Assembly (NCBI GenBank): GCA_030425185.1
Contig: JAUIAU010000022.1
Span: forward strand, 1-52,759
Reading direction: 5' to 3'
DNA length: 52,759 nt
Source of the DNA: Alphaproteobacteria bacterium
GTDB lineage: Bacteria; Pseudomonadota; Alphaproteobacteria; Rhodobacterales; Rhodobacteraceae
Shown here piece after piece: positions 17,816 through 27,213 of this stretch. The notes under the pieces are model-generated. The model searched no databases, was not told where the DNA came from, and worked only from the letters and a program-made list of their open reading frames with translations. The position numbers and the translations under genes are program-made. Numbering within the stretch: the first letter of the stretch is position 1; each line of letters starts with the position of its first letter.

Positions 17816-18868
17816 TCAGTTGTTGGCTTCGTACTCGGCCATCAGGGCCCGGGCCTCGTCGATCAGCACCTGGCCGTCGATGCCCTTGCCCTTCATGTCC
17901 TCGACCCACGAGGCGTAGATCGGCTGCACGATGGCTTCCCACTCGGCGGCCTGCTCCTCGGACACGGTGAAGATGTTGTTGCCGAGGTCGACCGCGATCT
18001 GCCGCGCCGGGCCGTCCGCGTCGGCCTGGGTGCCGCCCGCGAAGATCGAGAACTCGAGGCCCGAGTTCTGGTCGATGACCGCCTTCAGGTCATCGGGCAG
18101 CGACTCGTAGCGATCCTTGTTCATCGCCAGCACGAAGGTCAGGTTGTAGAGGGCCGGACCGTCGAACTCGGTGTGGTTCGACACCAGCTCCGGAACCTTC
18201 AGCGAGGTGGTGACTTCCCACGGGATCGTGGTGCCGTCGATGACGCCCTTCGACAGGGCCTCGGTCACGGCGGGCACCGGCAGGCCGACCGGCTCGGCGC
18301 CGACGAGGGTCAGAAGCTGGTTCACGAGGCGCGAGCCGCCGCGGATCTTCATGCCCTGCAGGTCGCTCGGCACGGCGACCGGCTCGTTGGTGTGGAACAT
18401 GCCCGGGCCGTGCACCCAGGTCCCGAGGATGTGGACGTCCTTGAAGTCGTCGTCCTTCATCTGCTCCTCGAAGATCTTCCAGTAGGCGTACGAGGCCGCG
18501 CGGGCATCCTCGACCATGAACGGAAGCTCGAAGACCTCGGTGCGCGGGAAGCGGCCGGGGGTGTAGCCGACCACGGTCCAGACCACGTCCGCGATGCCGT
18601 CGATCGCCTGATCCATCAGTTCGGGCGGGGTGCCGCCGAGCTGCATGGACGGGTACCGCTCGACCTTGATGCGGCCGTTCGAGTCGCGCTCGACGTTGTC
18701 CGCCCACACGTCCAGCACCAGCTTCGGCACGTTCGCCTGCGCCGGCAGGAACTGGTGCAGCTTGAGCGTCACCTCCTGCGCCAGCGCCGAGGTCGCCGAA
18801 ACGCCGGTCATCAGCGCGGCGACAGCCGCCGCGCCCACGACTCCGAGAACAGTTCTGCGCTTGGTCAT
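17816..18868 (-). CDS. dctP: TRAP transporter periplasmic solute-binding protein (DctP)
   Basis: 350 residues. The start at 18868 is supported by AGGGAGGA and by an N-terminus MTKRRTVLG with a hydrophobic signal peptide ending near ALAQE. The mature protein begins with VTLKLHQFLP and has the DctP pattern (PSDLQGMKIRGGSRL containing the conserved ligand Arg, ALSKGVIDGT). It binds an organic acid in the periplasm for DctQM. Genes on both sides degrade aromatic acids, and palindromes like the box operators lie in its promoter, so an aromatic carboxylate such as benzoate or 3-hydroxybenzoate is likely, though unproven. Confidence 0.92.
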   Translation of the reverse strand: MTKRRTVLGVVGAAAVAALMTGVSATSALAQEVTLKLHQFLPAQANVPKLVLDVWADNVERDSNGRIKVERYPSMQLGGTPPELMDQAIDGIADVVWTVVGYTPGRFPRTEVFELPFMVEDARAASYAYWKIFEEQMKDDDFKDVHILGTWVHGPGMFHTNEPVAVPSDLQGMKIRGGSRLVNQLLTLVGAEPVGLPVPAVTEALSKGVIDGTTIPWEVTTSLKVPELVSNHTEFDGPALYNLTFVLAMNKDRYESLPDDLKAVIDQNSGLEFSIFAGGTQADADGPARQIAVDLGNNIFTVSEEQAAEWEAIVQPIYASWVEDMKGKGIDGQVLIDEARALMAEYEANN

Positions 18869-18896
18869 GATGGTCCTCCCTGTTGACCTTCGCTTT

Positions 18897-18939
18897 AGCA
18901 CTATAATGCCACTCTAGGCATAAGGCGCATTATAATGCT
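18897..18939 (-). promoter_or_regulatory. Paired palindromes at the TRAP promoter, BoxR-like
   Basis: AGCACTATAATGCC (18897-18910) and CGCATTATAATGCT (18926-18939), centres 29 bp apart. GCATTATAATGC is a perfect 12-bp palindrome. Both match the GCAnTATAATGC core of the box-operon sites and lie 28-71 bp upstream of the dctP start. Each overlaps a TATAAT/TATAGT-like -10 sequence. Confidence 0.55.
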
Positions 18940-19005
18940 ACTCATTCTTTCGTGCGCACCGCCCTCCACTGCGGCCCGCTCGAATCCCTGACAGATCGGT
19001 ATGAT

Positions 19006-19020
19006 GCATAACCATTATGC
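19006..19020. promoter_or_regulatory. Inverted repeat upstream of dctP
   Basis: GCATAA-cca-TTATGC, with perfect 6-bp arms and a 3-bp spacer, distinct from the GCAnTATAATGC sites. A half-site GCATAA recurs at 18918-18923. It may be an operator for a second regulator. Confidence 0.4.
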
Positions 19021-19053
19021 CTTGTCACCGATTTTCCGTCCTGCCCGGCCCCG

Positions 19054-20271
19054 TCATGCGGCGCGCCCGCCGCGCGTCTCGGCCGAGACCGCGCCCTCCA
19101 GCCCGGTCGAGCCGTAGAGCCAGTCGATCTGGTCATACCACTCTTCCGCCGTGCGCGCGCGCATCACCGCGTTACGCAATTCCGCGTGCGCGCCCGCCGG
19201 ATGATACACGTGCTGGCCGATTTCACGAGACTGGAGTTGCACCCGCGCCGTGCGCAGCCGCCGCCGGTCACGGTAGCGGCCCAGCGCCGCCTCCAGGTCG
19301 CCGCCCGCCGCCAGTTCCTCCGACAGGCACACCGCATCCTCCATCGCCATGCAGGCCCCTTGCGCGAAATACTGCAACATCGGGTGCGCCGCGTCGCCCA
19401 GCAGCGCCACCCGCCCGTCGGTCCACTCCAGCACCGGGTCGCGGTCGCACAGCACCCAGAGCTTCCAGTCCTTGCCCTTCTCGATGATCTGCCGGGCGAC
19501 CGGGCTGACATGCTCGAAGCCCTTGCGCACCTCGTCATGGCTGACCGGCTTGCCCGCCACCGGCTCGGGGGCGTCGTTGTGGTAGGTCACCACGAGGTTG
19601 AACAGCTTCCAGCCCGACAGCGGGTAGTGGACGATATGGCACTTCGGCCCGGCCCACAGCGTCGCCGCGTTCCAGCGCAGGTCCTCGGGCATCTCCTCGA
19701 CCGGGATCACGCTGCGATAAGTGGTGTGTCCCGACACGCGCGGCGCGCCGTCGCCGACCAGTTGCTGCCGGATCGCCGACCACAGCCCGTCCGCCCCGAT
19801 AAGCGCCCGGCCGCGCACCGTGCTGCCGTCGGCCAGCACCGCCTCGGCCCCGGTCCCGTCCTGCCGGTAGCCCGTGACCCCGCTGTTGACGCGCAGCTCG
19901 ACCAGCGGATGCGCCTCGCAGGCACGCAGGAACACCCCGTGCAGGTCGCCGCGATGCACCACGGCATAGGGATTGCGGAAGCGCTCGCGGAACCGCGCGT
20001 CGAGCGGGATGCGGGTGATCTCCTCGCCCGACAGCGCATCCATCAGGCGCAGGTTGTCGATGTAGACCGCCATCTGCCGCGCCGCGTCGCCCACGCCGAG
20101 ATAGTCGAAGGCGTGAAAGGCGTTCGGCCCCAGCTGGATGCCCGCACCGATCTCGCCCAGTTGCGGGGCCTTCTCCAGCACGATCGAGGCGATCCCCTTG
20201 CTGGCGAGGCCGATGGCCGTCGCCAGCCCGCCGATCCCGCCGCCCGCGATCACGATCCGGTCGTCGCTCAT
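19054..20271 (-). CDS. 3-Hydroxybenzoate 6-monooxygenase (FAD-dependent)
   Basis: 405 residues of the class A flavoprotein hydroxylases. The FAD dinucleotide-binding motif is GGGIGG at 10-15, the NADH/FAD 'DG' motif is LIGADGLWSAIR, and the GD motif is LLGDAAHPMLQYFAQGACMAMED. Length and order match 3-hydroxybenzoate 6-hydroxylases, which make gentisate. Salicylate hydroxylases are close relatives. The following genes are the three gentisate-pathway enzymes, which strongly favours gentisate as product. It is the last gene of the operon, 3 bp after the isomerase gene. Confidence 0.88.
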   Translation of the reverse strand: MSDDRIVIAGGGIGGLATAIGLASKGIASIVLEKAPQLGEIGAGIQLGPNAFHAFDYLGVGDAARQMAVYIDNLRLMDALSGEEITRIPLDARFRERFRNPYAVVHRGDLHGVFLRACEAHPLVELRVNSGVTGYRQDGTGAEAVLADGSTVRGRALIGADGLWSAIRQQLVGDGAPRVSGHTTYRSVIPVEEMPEDLRWNAATLWAGPKCHIVHYPLSGWKLFNLVVTYHNDAPEPVAGKPVSHDEVRKGFEHVSPVARQIIEKGKDWKLWVLCDRDPVLEWTDGRVALLGDAAHPMLQYFAQGACMAMEDAVCLSEELAAGGDLEAALGRYRDRRRLRTARVQLQSREIGQHVYHPAGAHAELRNAVMRARTAEEWYDQIDWLYGSTGLEGAVSAETRGGRAA

Positions 20272-20274
20272 CTC

Positions 20275-20919
20275 TCAGCCCTCCGCATCGGGTTGTCTGG
20301 CCGGGTGCGCGTCGGCAAAGGCGGGAAGCTCCGCACAGGCCGCCGCGATGGCCGTCAGGCGCGGCAGCGCGCCGGTTTCGACCTTGAAGCGCGCCGCCGA
20401 GAACATCTGCGGCACGAGATAGACCTCGGCCATGCCGGGCGCGTCGCCGAAGGCGAAGCGCGTCGCCGGACGCCCGGCCAGCAGCGCCTCGCAGGCCGCG
20501 AGCCCCTCGCCGATCCAGCGCTGGCACCATGCCTCGACCCCGGCCTGGTCCTGGCCGTAGGTCTCGCGCAGGTAGGACAGCACCCGCAGGTTCTGCAACG
20601 GATGGATCTCGCAGGCGATGGCGGCACAAAACGCCCGCACCTGCGCCCGCTCGACCGCGCCCCGCGGCAGCAGCGGCGGGTCCGGATAGACCTCCTCCAG
20701 CCATTCGAGGATCGCGGGCGACTGCGTCAGCAGGTCGTCGCCGGTCTTAAGCACCGGCACCAGCGCCTGCGGGTTCATCGCGCGGTAGGCGTCGGTCTTC
20801 TGCTGCCCGCCGTCCTTCACGAGATGCACCGGGTGAAAGTCCGCCGTCAGCCCCTTCAGCCCCAGCGCGATGCGCAGCCGGTACGAGGACGAGGACCGGA
20901 AATAGCCCCAGTATTCCAT
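20275..20919 (-). CDS. Maleylpyruvate isomerase, glutathione-S-transferase family
   Basis: 214 residues. N-terminal thioredoxin-fold part: YFRSSSSYRLRIAL carries the Ser-rich glutathione-activating motif of zeta-class enzymes (SSxSYR). Next come NPQALVPVLKTGDDLLTQSPAIL, a usual GSH-binding stretch, and a helical C-terminal half. ATG at 20919 overlaps the hydrolase stop (TGATG); a GTG one codon earlier is also possible. It isomerises maleylpyruvate to fumarylpyruvate in the gentisate route. Maleylacetoacetate isomerase would be the alternative, but the neighbours point to gentisate. Confidence 0.88.
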   Translation of the reverse strand: MEYWGYFRSSSSYRLRIALGLKGLTADFHPVHLVKDGGQQKTDAYRAMNPQALVPVLKTGDDLLTQSPAILEWLEEVYPDPPLLPRGAVERAQVRAFCAAIACEIHPLQNLRVLSYLRETYGQDQAGVEAWCQRWIGEGLAACEALLAGRPATRFAFGDAPGMAEVYLVPQMFSAARFKVETGALPRLTAIAAACAELPAFADAHPARQPDAEG

Positions 20920-21617
20920 CACGCGGCCTCCCCCACGGTCAGCGTGACGGGCGCCAGCCCGTCGATGCCGCCCTCGATCCGGTCCCCGGCGACGACCGCG
21001 CCCACCCCGGCGGGCGTGCCCGTAAGGATCACGTCCCCCGGCCCGAGGTGATAGTACCTGGACAGGTCCGCGAGGATCGCGGGCACGTCATGGATCAGGT
21101 CGCGCAGGTGGGCGTCCTGCTTCACCGTCCCGTTGACCGACAGGTGGATCCGCCGGTCGCCCAGCGCACCGACCTCGCCCGCGCGGGTCAGCGGCGCGAA
21201 GACCGCCGACGCCTCGACATCCTTGCCCAGGTCCCACGGCCGCTGCTTGGCCCGCGCCGCCAGTTGCAGGTCCCGCCGCGTCATGTCGAGCGCGCAGCCA
21301 TAGGCATAGACCGCCGCCTCCGCCTCGGCCCGGCTCGCCCGGAACAGCGGCGCGCCCAGCACGACCGCCAGTTCCATCTCGTAGTGGTAGTTCTCCGTGC
21401 CCGGCGGATAGGGCACGACCGTGCCCCCCGGCACCGCCGCCTGCGGCGACTTGGTGAAGTAGAACGGCGCCTCGCGGTCCACCGCCACGCCCATCTCGGC
21501 GGCATGCTCGGCATAGTTCCGGCCGACGCAGAAGATGCGGTGCACCGGGTAGGCCGCGTCCTCGCCCGCGACGGGGATGCTGCGGACCTCGGGCGGCGCG
21601 AACAGGTACCCGCTCAT
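20919..21617 (-). CDS. Fumarylpyruvate hydrolase (FAH family)
   Basis: 232 residues starting with the ATG at 21617 that overlaps the dioxygenase stop. FAH-fold motifs are HRIFCVGRNYAEHA, NYHYEMELAVVLG with acidic metal ligands, YAYGCALDMTRRD and GDVILTGTPAGVG. It splits fumarylpyruvate into fumarate and pyruvate. It is the third catalytic step of the same operon, coupled on both sides by 1-4 bp overlaps. Confidence 0.92.
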   Translation of the reverse strand: MSGYLFAPPEVRSIPVAGEDAAYPVHRIFCVGRNYAEHAAEMGVAVDREAPFYFTKSPQAAVPGGTVVPYPPGTENYHYEMELAVVLGAPLFRASRAEAEAAVYAYGCALDMTRRDLQLAARAKQRPWDLGKDVEASAVFAPLTRAGEVGALGDRRIHLSVNGTVKQDAHLRDLIHDVPAILADLSRYYHLGPGDVILTGTPAGVGAVVAGDRIEGGIDGLAPVTLTVGEAA

Positions 21618-22651
21618 CGCGCGCGCTCCTCGTAATAGCCCAGCTTCTCCTGCAGGGGCCGGTCGTGGATGCGCACGAGGAAGGCGTCCTCCGTCGCGGT
21701 ATGGGTCAGTTCGGCAAAGACCGGCGCTGTGAAGGTGTCCTTCGGCCCCCACGCGAAGCGCTGCCCGTTCACCACGCTCTCGCCGCGCCCGGCGACGACG
21801 TGGAACGCCTGGCTGGCCGAGCGCAGCGGCGGCGCGCTGGTCACCCCCGCCGGCAGGTGCATCGCGGTGAACCCCAGCGTCGGCAGCACGTCCGCGCCGG
21901 TCTCGGGGTTGATGTAGTCAAGCTCCGCCACCGGGTCGCCGCCATGCGCCGCCAGCGCCCGCAGCGCCGCCTCGGTCCGCGCCCAGGGGTAGCGGATCAG
22001 CGGGTAGCGCCGCGCCTGCGCCGCGCGCTGCCGCGACGGCACGAGGCCCGCGCTCAGGTATTCCACCGCCGCCGCGTCGGGACGGTTGCGCTGCGCCTGC
22101 AACGGTCCCTCGACCGCGTAGGAGCCCTCCAGCTGCACGAACACCGGCAGGTCGAGCGCATCGAGCCAGATCACCGGCTCGGTCCCCTCGTGGCCGTGGT
22201 CGTGCCAGTCGCCGCCCGGCGTCAGCACCAGGTCGCCCGCCTGCATCGGCAGCTTCTCCCCGTCCACGACGGTGTAGCCCCCTTCGCCCTCGACGACGAT
22301 CCGCACGGCGGACGGCGTATGGACATGCGCGGGTGCGGTCTCGCCGGGCAGCAGCAACTGCATCCCCAGGTAGATCGTCGCCGTCGCCTGCATCGCCCCA
22401 GGACCCCGGCCCGGATCGGACAGCACCAGCACCCTGCGCTCGGCCTTCTCGACCGGCGTCAGCTCGCCCGCGCGCATCAGCAGCGGCCGGACCGCGTCAT
22501 AGGCCCAGTGCCCCGGCTGCGTCACCGGCTTCGGCGCGCCATGCGGCAGCACGTTGCGCATCATCGGCCACAGGGGCGCGACCCCGGCGGCGGTCATCGC
22601 CGCGCGGTAGTCCTGCGGCAGGTCCTCCAACGTGCCCAACTGGCCCGACAT
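21614..22651 (-). CDS. Gentisate 1,2-dioxygenase
   Basis: 345 residues and bicupin. The N-terminal cupin has LLLPGETAPAHVHTPSAVR and GDLVLTPGGDWHDHGHEG, giving the HxH pair and distal His of the Fe(II) site. The second cupin (ASQAFHVVAGRGES) is degenerate. The enzyme opens the gentisate ring to maleylpyruvate with O2. It is the first gene of the gentisate operon, with a perfect palindrome 31 bp upstream and a divergent marR gene. Confidence 0.93.
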   Translation of the reverse strand: MSGQLGTLEDLPQDYRAAMTAAGVAPLWPMMRNVLPHGAPKPVTQPGHWAYDAVRPLLMRAGELTPVEKAERRVLVLSDPGRGPGAMQATATIYLGMQLLLPGETAPAHVHTPSAVRIVVEGEGGYTVVDGEKLPMQAGDLVLTPGGDWHDHGHEGTEPVIWLDALDLPVFVQLEGSYAVEGPLQAQRNRPDAAAVEYLSAGLVPSRQRAAQARRYPLIRYPWARTEAALRALAAHGGDPVAELDYINPETGADVLPTLGFTAMHLPAGVTSAPPLRSASQAFHVVAGRGESVVNGQRFAWGPKDTFTAPVFAELTHTATEDAFLVRIHDRPLQEKLGYYEERAR

Positions 22652-22681
22652 CGCGCATCCTCCTCCTGTCAGCGGTTAATG

Positions 22682-22695
22682 ATAAGCATGCTTAT
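22682..22695. promoter_or_regulatory. Perfect palindrome between gentisate operon and marR
   Basis: ATAAGCATGCTTAT, a 14-bp perfect palindrome in the 108-bp divergent gap. Flanks extend it with one mismatch (TGATAAGC/GCTTATGA). Position and form fit a MarR-dimer operator controlling both directions. Confidence 0.65.
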
Positions 22696-22759
22696 GATAT
22701 GCACACTTGTCAATCCGCAAGCCGCCCGCCACTCTCGCGGGCGACGGAGGGGTCCCGAA

Positions 22760-23251
22760 ATGGACAGCATCTACACCATGCCCGGCCACCTGATCCGGCG
22801 GCTGAACCAGATCTCGGCCTCGGTCTTTGCCGAGCGGATGAAGGCGGCGGGGCTCGACCTGACCTCGGTGCAGTTCGCGGCGCTGGCCACGCTGGGCGCG
22901 CATCCGGGCCTCGACCAGGCCACGCTTGCGGGGCGAATCGCCTATGATCGCGCCACCATCGGCGGGGTGGTCGACCGGCTGGAACAGCGCGGCCTGCTGA
23001 CCCGCGAGGTGTCGCCCCGCGACCGCCGCGCCCGCGTGCTGTCGCTCACGCCCGAGGGCCTCGCCCTGCGCGACCGCCTGATTCCGCTGGTGCGCGCCAT
23101 GCAGCCCGACCTGCTGCCCGGCCTGACCGAGGCCGAGCGCGCGCAGTTCGTGGCGCTCGCCGCCAAGGCCGCCGAGGCCGGCAATGCCCTCAGCCGCGCG
23201 CCGCTGGTGCGGCCCGAGCCCGAGCCCGGCACCGAACACGTTACCGAATGA
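22760..23251 (+). CDS. MarR-family regulator divergent from the gentisate operon
   Basis: 163 residues. ATG at 22760 has GGAGG 9 bp upstream. The winged helix spans about 50-110, with LDQATLAGRIAYDRATIGGVVDRL as helix-turn-helix and SPRDRRARVLSLT as wing. It likely represses gentisate-pathway genes and itself from the shared promoter gap. An aromatic acid or its product would be the effector. Effector and mode are inferred from arrangement. Confidence 0.88.
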   Translation: MDSIYTMPGHLIRRLNQISASVFAERMKAAGLDLTSVQFAALATLGAHPGLDQATLAGRIAYDRATIGGVVDRLEQRGLLTREVSPRDRRARVLSLTPEGLALRDRLIPLVRAMQPDLLPGLTEAERAQFVALAAKAAEAGNALSRAPLVRPEPEPGTEHVTE

Positions 23252-23313
23252 TCCCATCATCCGTCCTCCCGTAACAAATCCTTGCCACGACTCGCTTCGC
23301 CAAGTAAACCCCA

Positions 23314-23327
23314 ACCGAACGGTCGGT
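23314..23327. promoter_or_regulatory. PaaR-type TetR operator in front of the paa operon
   Basis: ACCGAACGGTCGGT, a near-perfect palindrome 23 bp upstream of the thiolase start. A sister site (ACCGACCGGTTGGT) lies at 32375-32388. TetR-family PaaR proteins recognise such ACCGA-type palindromes; the cognate regulator is encoded at 29188-29787. Confidence 0.65.
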
Positions 23328-23350
23328 AAAAAACGACCGAGGAGGAGACC

Positions 23351-24553
<1,203 letters not shown>

Positions 24554-24593
24554 CGGATCCGGACCGCAGGAATGACAGGGGAGGCACTCTGAG

Positions 24594-25571
24594 ATGTACG
24601 CACAGATGATCCAGTCCGAAGCCACCGCCGAGGACCCCGACAAGCTCGCCGCCTTCGAGGCGCGCATCGCCGCCGGCGAGAAGATCGAGCCGAAGGACTG
24701 GATGCCCGCGGGCTACCGCAAGACGCTGATCCGCCAGATCGGCCAGCACGCCCATTCCGAGATCGTCGGGCAACTGCCGGAGGGCAACTGGATCACCCGC
24801 GCGCCCACGCTGGAGCGCAAGGCGATCCTGCTCGCCAAGGTGCAGGACGAGGCGGGGCACGGCCTCTACCTCTACTGCGCCGCCGAGACGCTGGGCGTCA
24901 GCCGTGACGAGCTGACCGAGATGCTGCTCGACGGGCGGATGAAGTATTCCTCGATCTTCAACTACCCGACGCTGACCTGGGCCGACATGGGCGCGGTGGG
25001 CTGGCTGGTCGACGGCGCCGCGATCATGAACCAGGTGCCGCTTCAGCGCACCAGCTACGGCCCCTATTCCCGCGCGATGATCCGCATCTGCAAGGAAGAG
25101 AGCTTCCACCAGCGCCAGGGCTACGACATCATGATGAAGATGGCCTTCGGCACGCCCGCGCAGAAGCGCATGGCGCAGGATGCCCTCAACCGCTTCTGGT
25201 ATCCCGCCCTGATGATGTTCGGCCCCTCCGACAAGGAGAGCGTGCATTCCGCCCAGTCGATGGCGTGGAAGATCAAGATGAACACCAACGACGAGCTGCG
25301 CCAGAAGTTCGTCGACGAGACCGTGCCGCAGGCCGAGTACCTGGGGCTGACCGTGCCCGACCCGGACCTGAAATGGAACGAGGAGCGCGGCCATTACGAC
25401 TTCTCCGAGCCGGACTGGTCCGAGTTCTTCGACGTGCTCAAGGGCAACGGCCCCTGCAACGCCGACCGCATGGAAGCCCGGCAGCAGGCCTGGGCCGAGG
25501 GCCAGTGGGTGCGCGACGGGCTGATGGCCCACGCCCGCAAGCGCGCCGCCCGCCGCGTCGCGGCCGAATAG
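24594..25571 (+). CDS. paaA: Phenylacetyl-CoA 1,2-epoxidase catalytic subunit PaaA
   Basis: 325 residues, ferritin-like diiron fold. The two Glu-x2-His motifs are [10 protein letters not shown] (E86/H89) and [11 protein letters not shown]74 and a later Glu would complete the site. With PaaC it forms the oxygenase core that epoxidises the ring of phenylacetyl-CoA. It is followed by paaB after 42 bp. Length and motifs are canonical. Confidence 0.96.
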   Translation: MYAQMIQSEATAEDPDKLAAFEARIAAGEKIEPKDWMPAGYRKTLIRQIGQHAHSEIVGQLPEGNWITRAPTLERKAILLAKVQDEAGHGLYLYCAAETLGVSRDELTEMLLDGRMKYSSIFNYPTLTWADMGAVGWLVDGAAIMNQVPLQRTSYGPYSRAMIRICKEESFHQRQGYDIMMKMAFGTPAQKRMAQDALNRFWYPALMMFGPSDKESVHSAQSMAWKIKMNTNDELRQKFVDETVPQAEYLGLTVPDPDLKWNEERGHYDFSEPDWSEFFDVLKGNGPCNADRMEARQQAWAEGQWVRDGLMAHARKRAARRVAAE

Positions 25572-25613
25572 CCCGCCCCACACGCGCCCTGCCGCAACGA
25601 AGGGAAACAGCCG

Positions 25614-25952
25614 ATGAGTTCCGTCAACCCGGGGGCCCTGCCCCAGTCCGACGAGGCCCAGCCGAAGAAGCGCAACGAATGGCCGCTGTGGGAAGTGTTC
25701 ATCCGCGGCCAGCACGGCATGAGCCACCGCCATGTCGGCAGCCTGCATGCGCCCGACGCCGACATGGCGATCCGCAACGCCCGCGACGTCTACACCCGCC
25801 GCAACGAGGGCGTGTCGATCTGGGTCGTCGAGGCGCGCCACATCGCGGCCTCCTCGCCCTCGGACAAGGGCCCGCTCTACGAGCCCTCCGAAAGCAAGGT
25901 CTACCGCCACCCGACCTTCTACGACATTCCCGACGAAGCGGGGCACATGTGA
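25614..25952 (+). CDS. paaB: Phenylacetyl-CoA epoxidase subunit PaaB
   Basis: 112 residues, slightly longer than the ~95-residue enterobacterial protein because of a polar N-terminal extension. The core WPLWEVFIRGQHGMSHRHVGSLHA and the RRNEGVSIWVVEA strand are typical. PaaB bridges PaaAC heterodimers and is needed for activity. The TGA overlaps the paaC ATG. Confidence 0.94.
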   Translation: MSSVNPGALPQSDEAQPKKRNEWPLWEVFIRGQHGMSHRHVGSLHAPDADMAIRNARDVYTRRNEGVSIWVVEARHIAASSPSDKGPLYEPSESKVYRHPTFYDIPDEAGHM

Positions 25953-26728
25953 TGACCGCGCCCGCTGCCTGCCCCGATCCCGCGCTCTTCGAGTTCTGCC
26001 TGCGCATGGGCGACAACACGCTGGTTCTCGGCCACCGCGTCAGCGAGTGGTGCGGCCACGCCCCGGTGATCGAGGAGGACATCGCGCTCGCCAACACCGC
26101 GCTCGACCTGATCGGCCAGACCCAGCTCTGGCTCGGCCTCGCGGGCGAGGTCGAGGGCGCGGGCCGCTCCGCCGACGACCTCGCCTTCCTGCGCGACGCC
26201 TGGGACTTCCGCAACCTGCTGCTGGTCGAGCGCCCGAACCGCGACTTCGGCCACACCCTGCTGCGGCAATGCCTGTTCGACGCCTGGCACCTGGAAATGC
26301 TGACCGCGCTCTGCGGCTCCTCCGAGCCGCGCGTCTCCGAGATCTCCCAGAAGGCGGTGAAGGAGGTCAGCTACCACCTCGAACGCTCCGCCGACACGGT
26401 GATCGGCCTCGGCGACGGGACGCCCGAAAGCCACGCCCGGATGCAGGACGCGCTCGACCGGCTCTGGCCCTACGTGGGCGAGGCCTTCCTGCCCGACGCG
26501 ATCGACGCCGAGGTGGCCGCCCGCGGCATCGCCCCCGACCCCGCCTCGCTGCGCGCGGGCTTCGACGCAAGGATCGGCGCGATCCTCGCCGAGGCGACGC
26601 TCAGCCTGCCTGACAGCCGCTTCGCGCACCAGGGCGGCAAGACCGGTGTCCGCCACACCGAGGACCTCGGCCACATGCTGGCGACGATGCAGTTCCTGCA
26701 GCGCGCCTATCCCGGCGCGACCTGGTGA
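25952..26728 (+). CDS. paaC: Phenylacetyl-CoA epoxidase structural subunit PaaC
   Basis: 258 residues, helical and PaaA-like but lacking a full metal site. The typical start is FEFCLRMGDNTLVLGHRVSEWCGHAP; VERPNRDFGHTLLRQ and KEVSYHLERSADTV follow. The ATG at 25952 shares a base with the paaB stop. It stabilises PaaA in the epoxidase. Confidence 0.95.
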   Translation: MTAPAACPDPALFEFCLRMGDNTLVLGHRVSEWCGHAPVIEEDIALANTALDLIGQTQLWLGLAGEVEGAGRSADDLAFLRDAWDFRNLLLVERPNRDFGHTLLRQCLFDAWHLEMLTALCGSSEPRVSEISQKAVKEVSYHLERSADTVIGLGDGTPESHARMQDALDRLWPYVGEAFLPDAIDAEVAARGIAPDPASLRAGFDARIGAILAEATLSLPDSRFAHQGGKTGVRHTEDLGHMLATMQFLQRAYPGATW

Positions 26729-26735
26729 GACGGCC

Positions 26736-27203
26736 ATGACGCAGGCGCGGCCCTCCGAGGACCAGATCCTCGCCTGGCTCGACCAGGTCCCCGACCCCGA
26801 GATCCCGGCGATCTCGCTCGTGGACCTCGGGATCATCCGGGCGGTGACCTGGGCCGGCGACACGCTGGAGGTGACGGTGACGCCCACCTACTCCGGCTGC
26901 CCCGCGACCAGCGTCATCAACATGGAGATCGAGCGCGCGCTGCGCGAGAACGGCATCGCGTCGCTGACCCTGAAGCGCCAGCTCGCCCCGCCCTGGACCA
27001 CCGACTGGCTGTCCGAGAAGGGCCGCGCCAAACTTGAAGCCTACGGCATCGCGCCGCCGCAACCGGCGGGCGGACCCGAGCGCTGCCCGCACTGCGGCGC
27101 GGCGGAGGTCGAACGGATCAGCCAGTTCGGCTCGACCCCCTGCAAGGCGCAGTGGCGCTGCACCGCCTGCCGCGAACCCTTCGACTATTTCAAGTGCATC
27201 TGA
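26736..27203 (+). CDS. paaD: PaaD, epoxidase maturation protein
   Basis: 155 residues. An N-terminal MIP18/DUF59-type domain (DPEIPAISLVDLGIIRAV, YSGCPATSVINMEIE) is followed by a C-terminal zinc-ribbon-like tail with Cys pairs CPHCG and CTACREPFDYFKC. PaaD is thought to assist iron-sulfur insertion into the PaaE reductase. It starts 7 bp after paaC. Confidence 0.94.
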   Translation: MTQARPSEDQILAWLDQVPDPEIPAISLVDLGIIRAVTWAGDTLEVTVTPTYSGCPATSVINMEIERALRENGIASLTLKRQLAPPWTTDWLSEKGRAKLEAYGIAPPQPAGGPERCPHCGAAEVERISQFGSTPCKAQWRCTACREPFDYFKCI

Positions 27204-27213
27204 GAGGCCCGGC

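Noticed and set aside
17816-18901. Longer dctP start at 18901
   Set aside because: It would place the operator inside the gene and spoil the signal peptide; the start at 18868 has AGGGAGGA.
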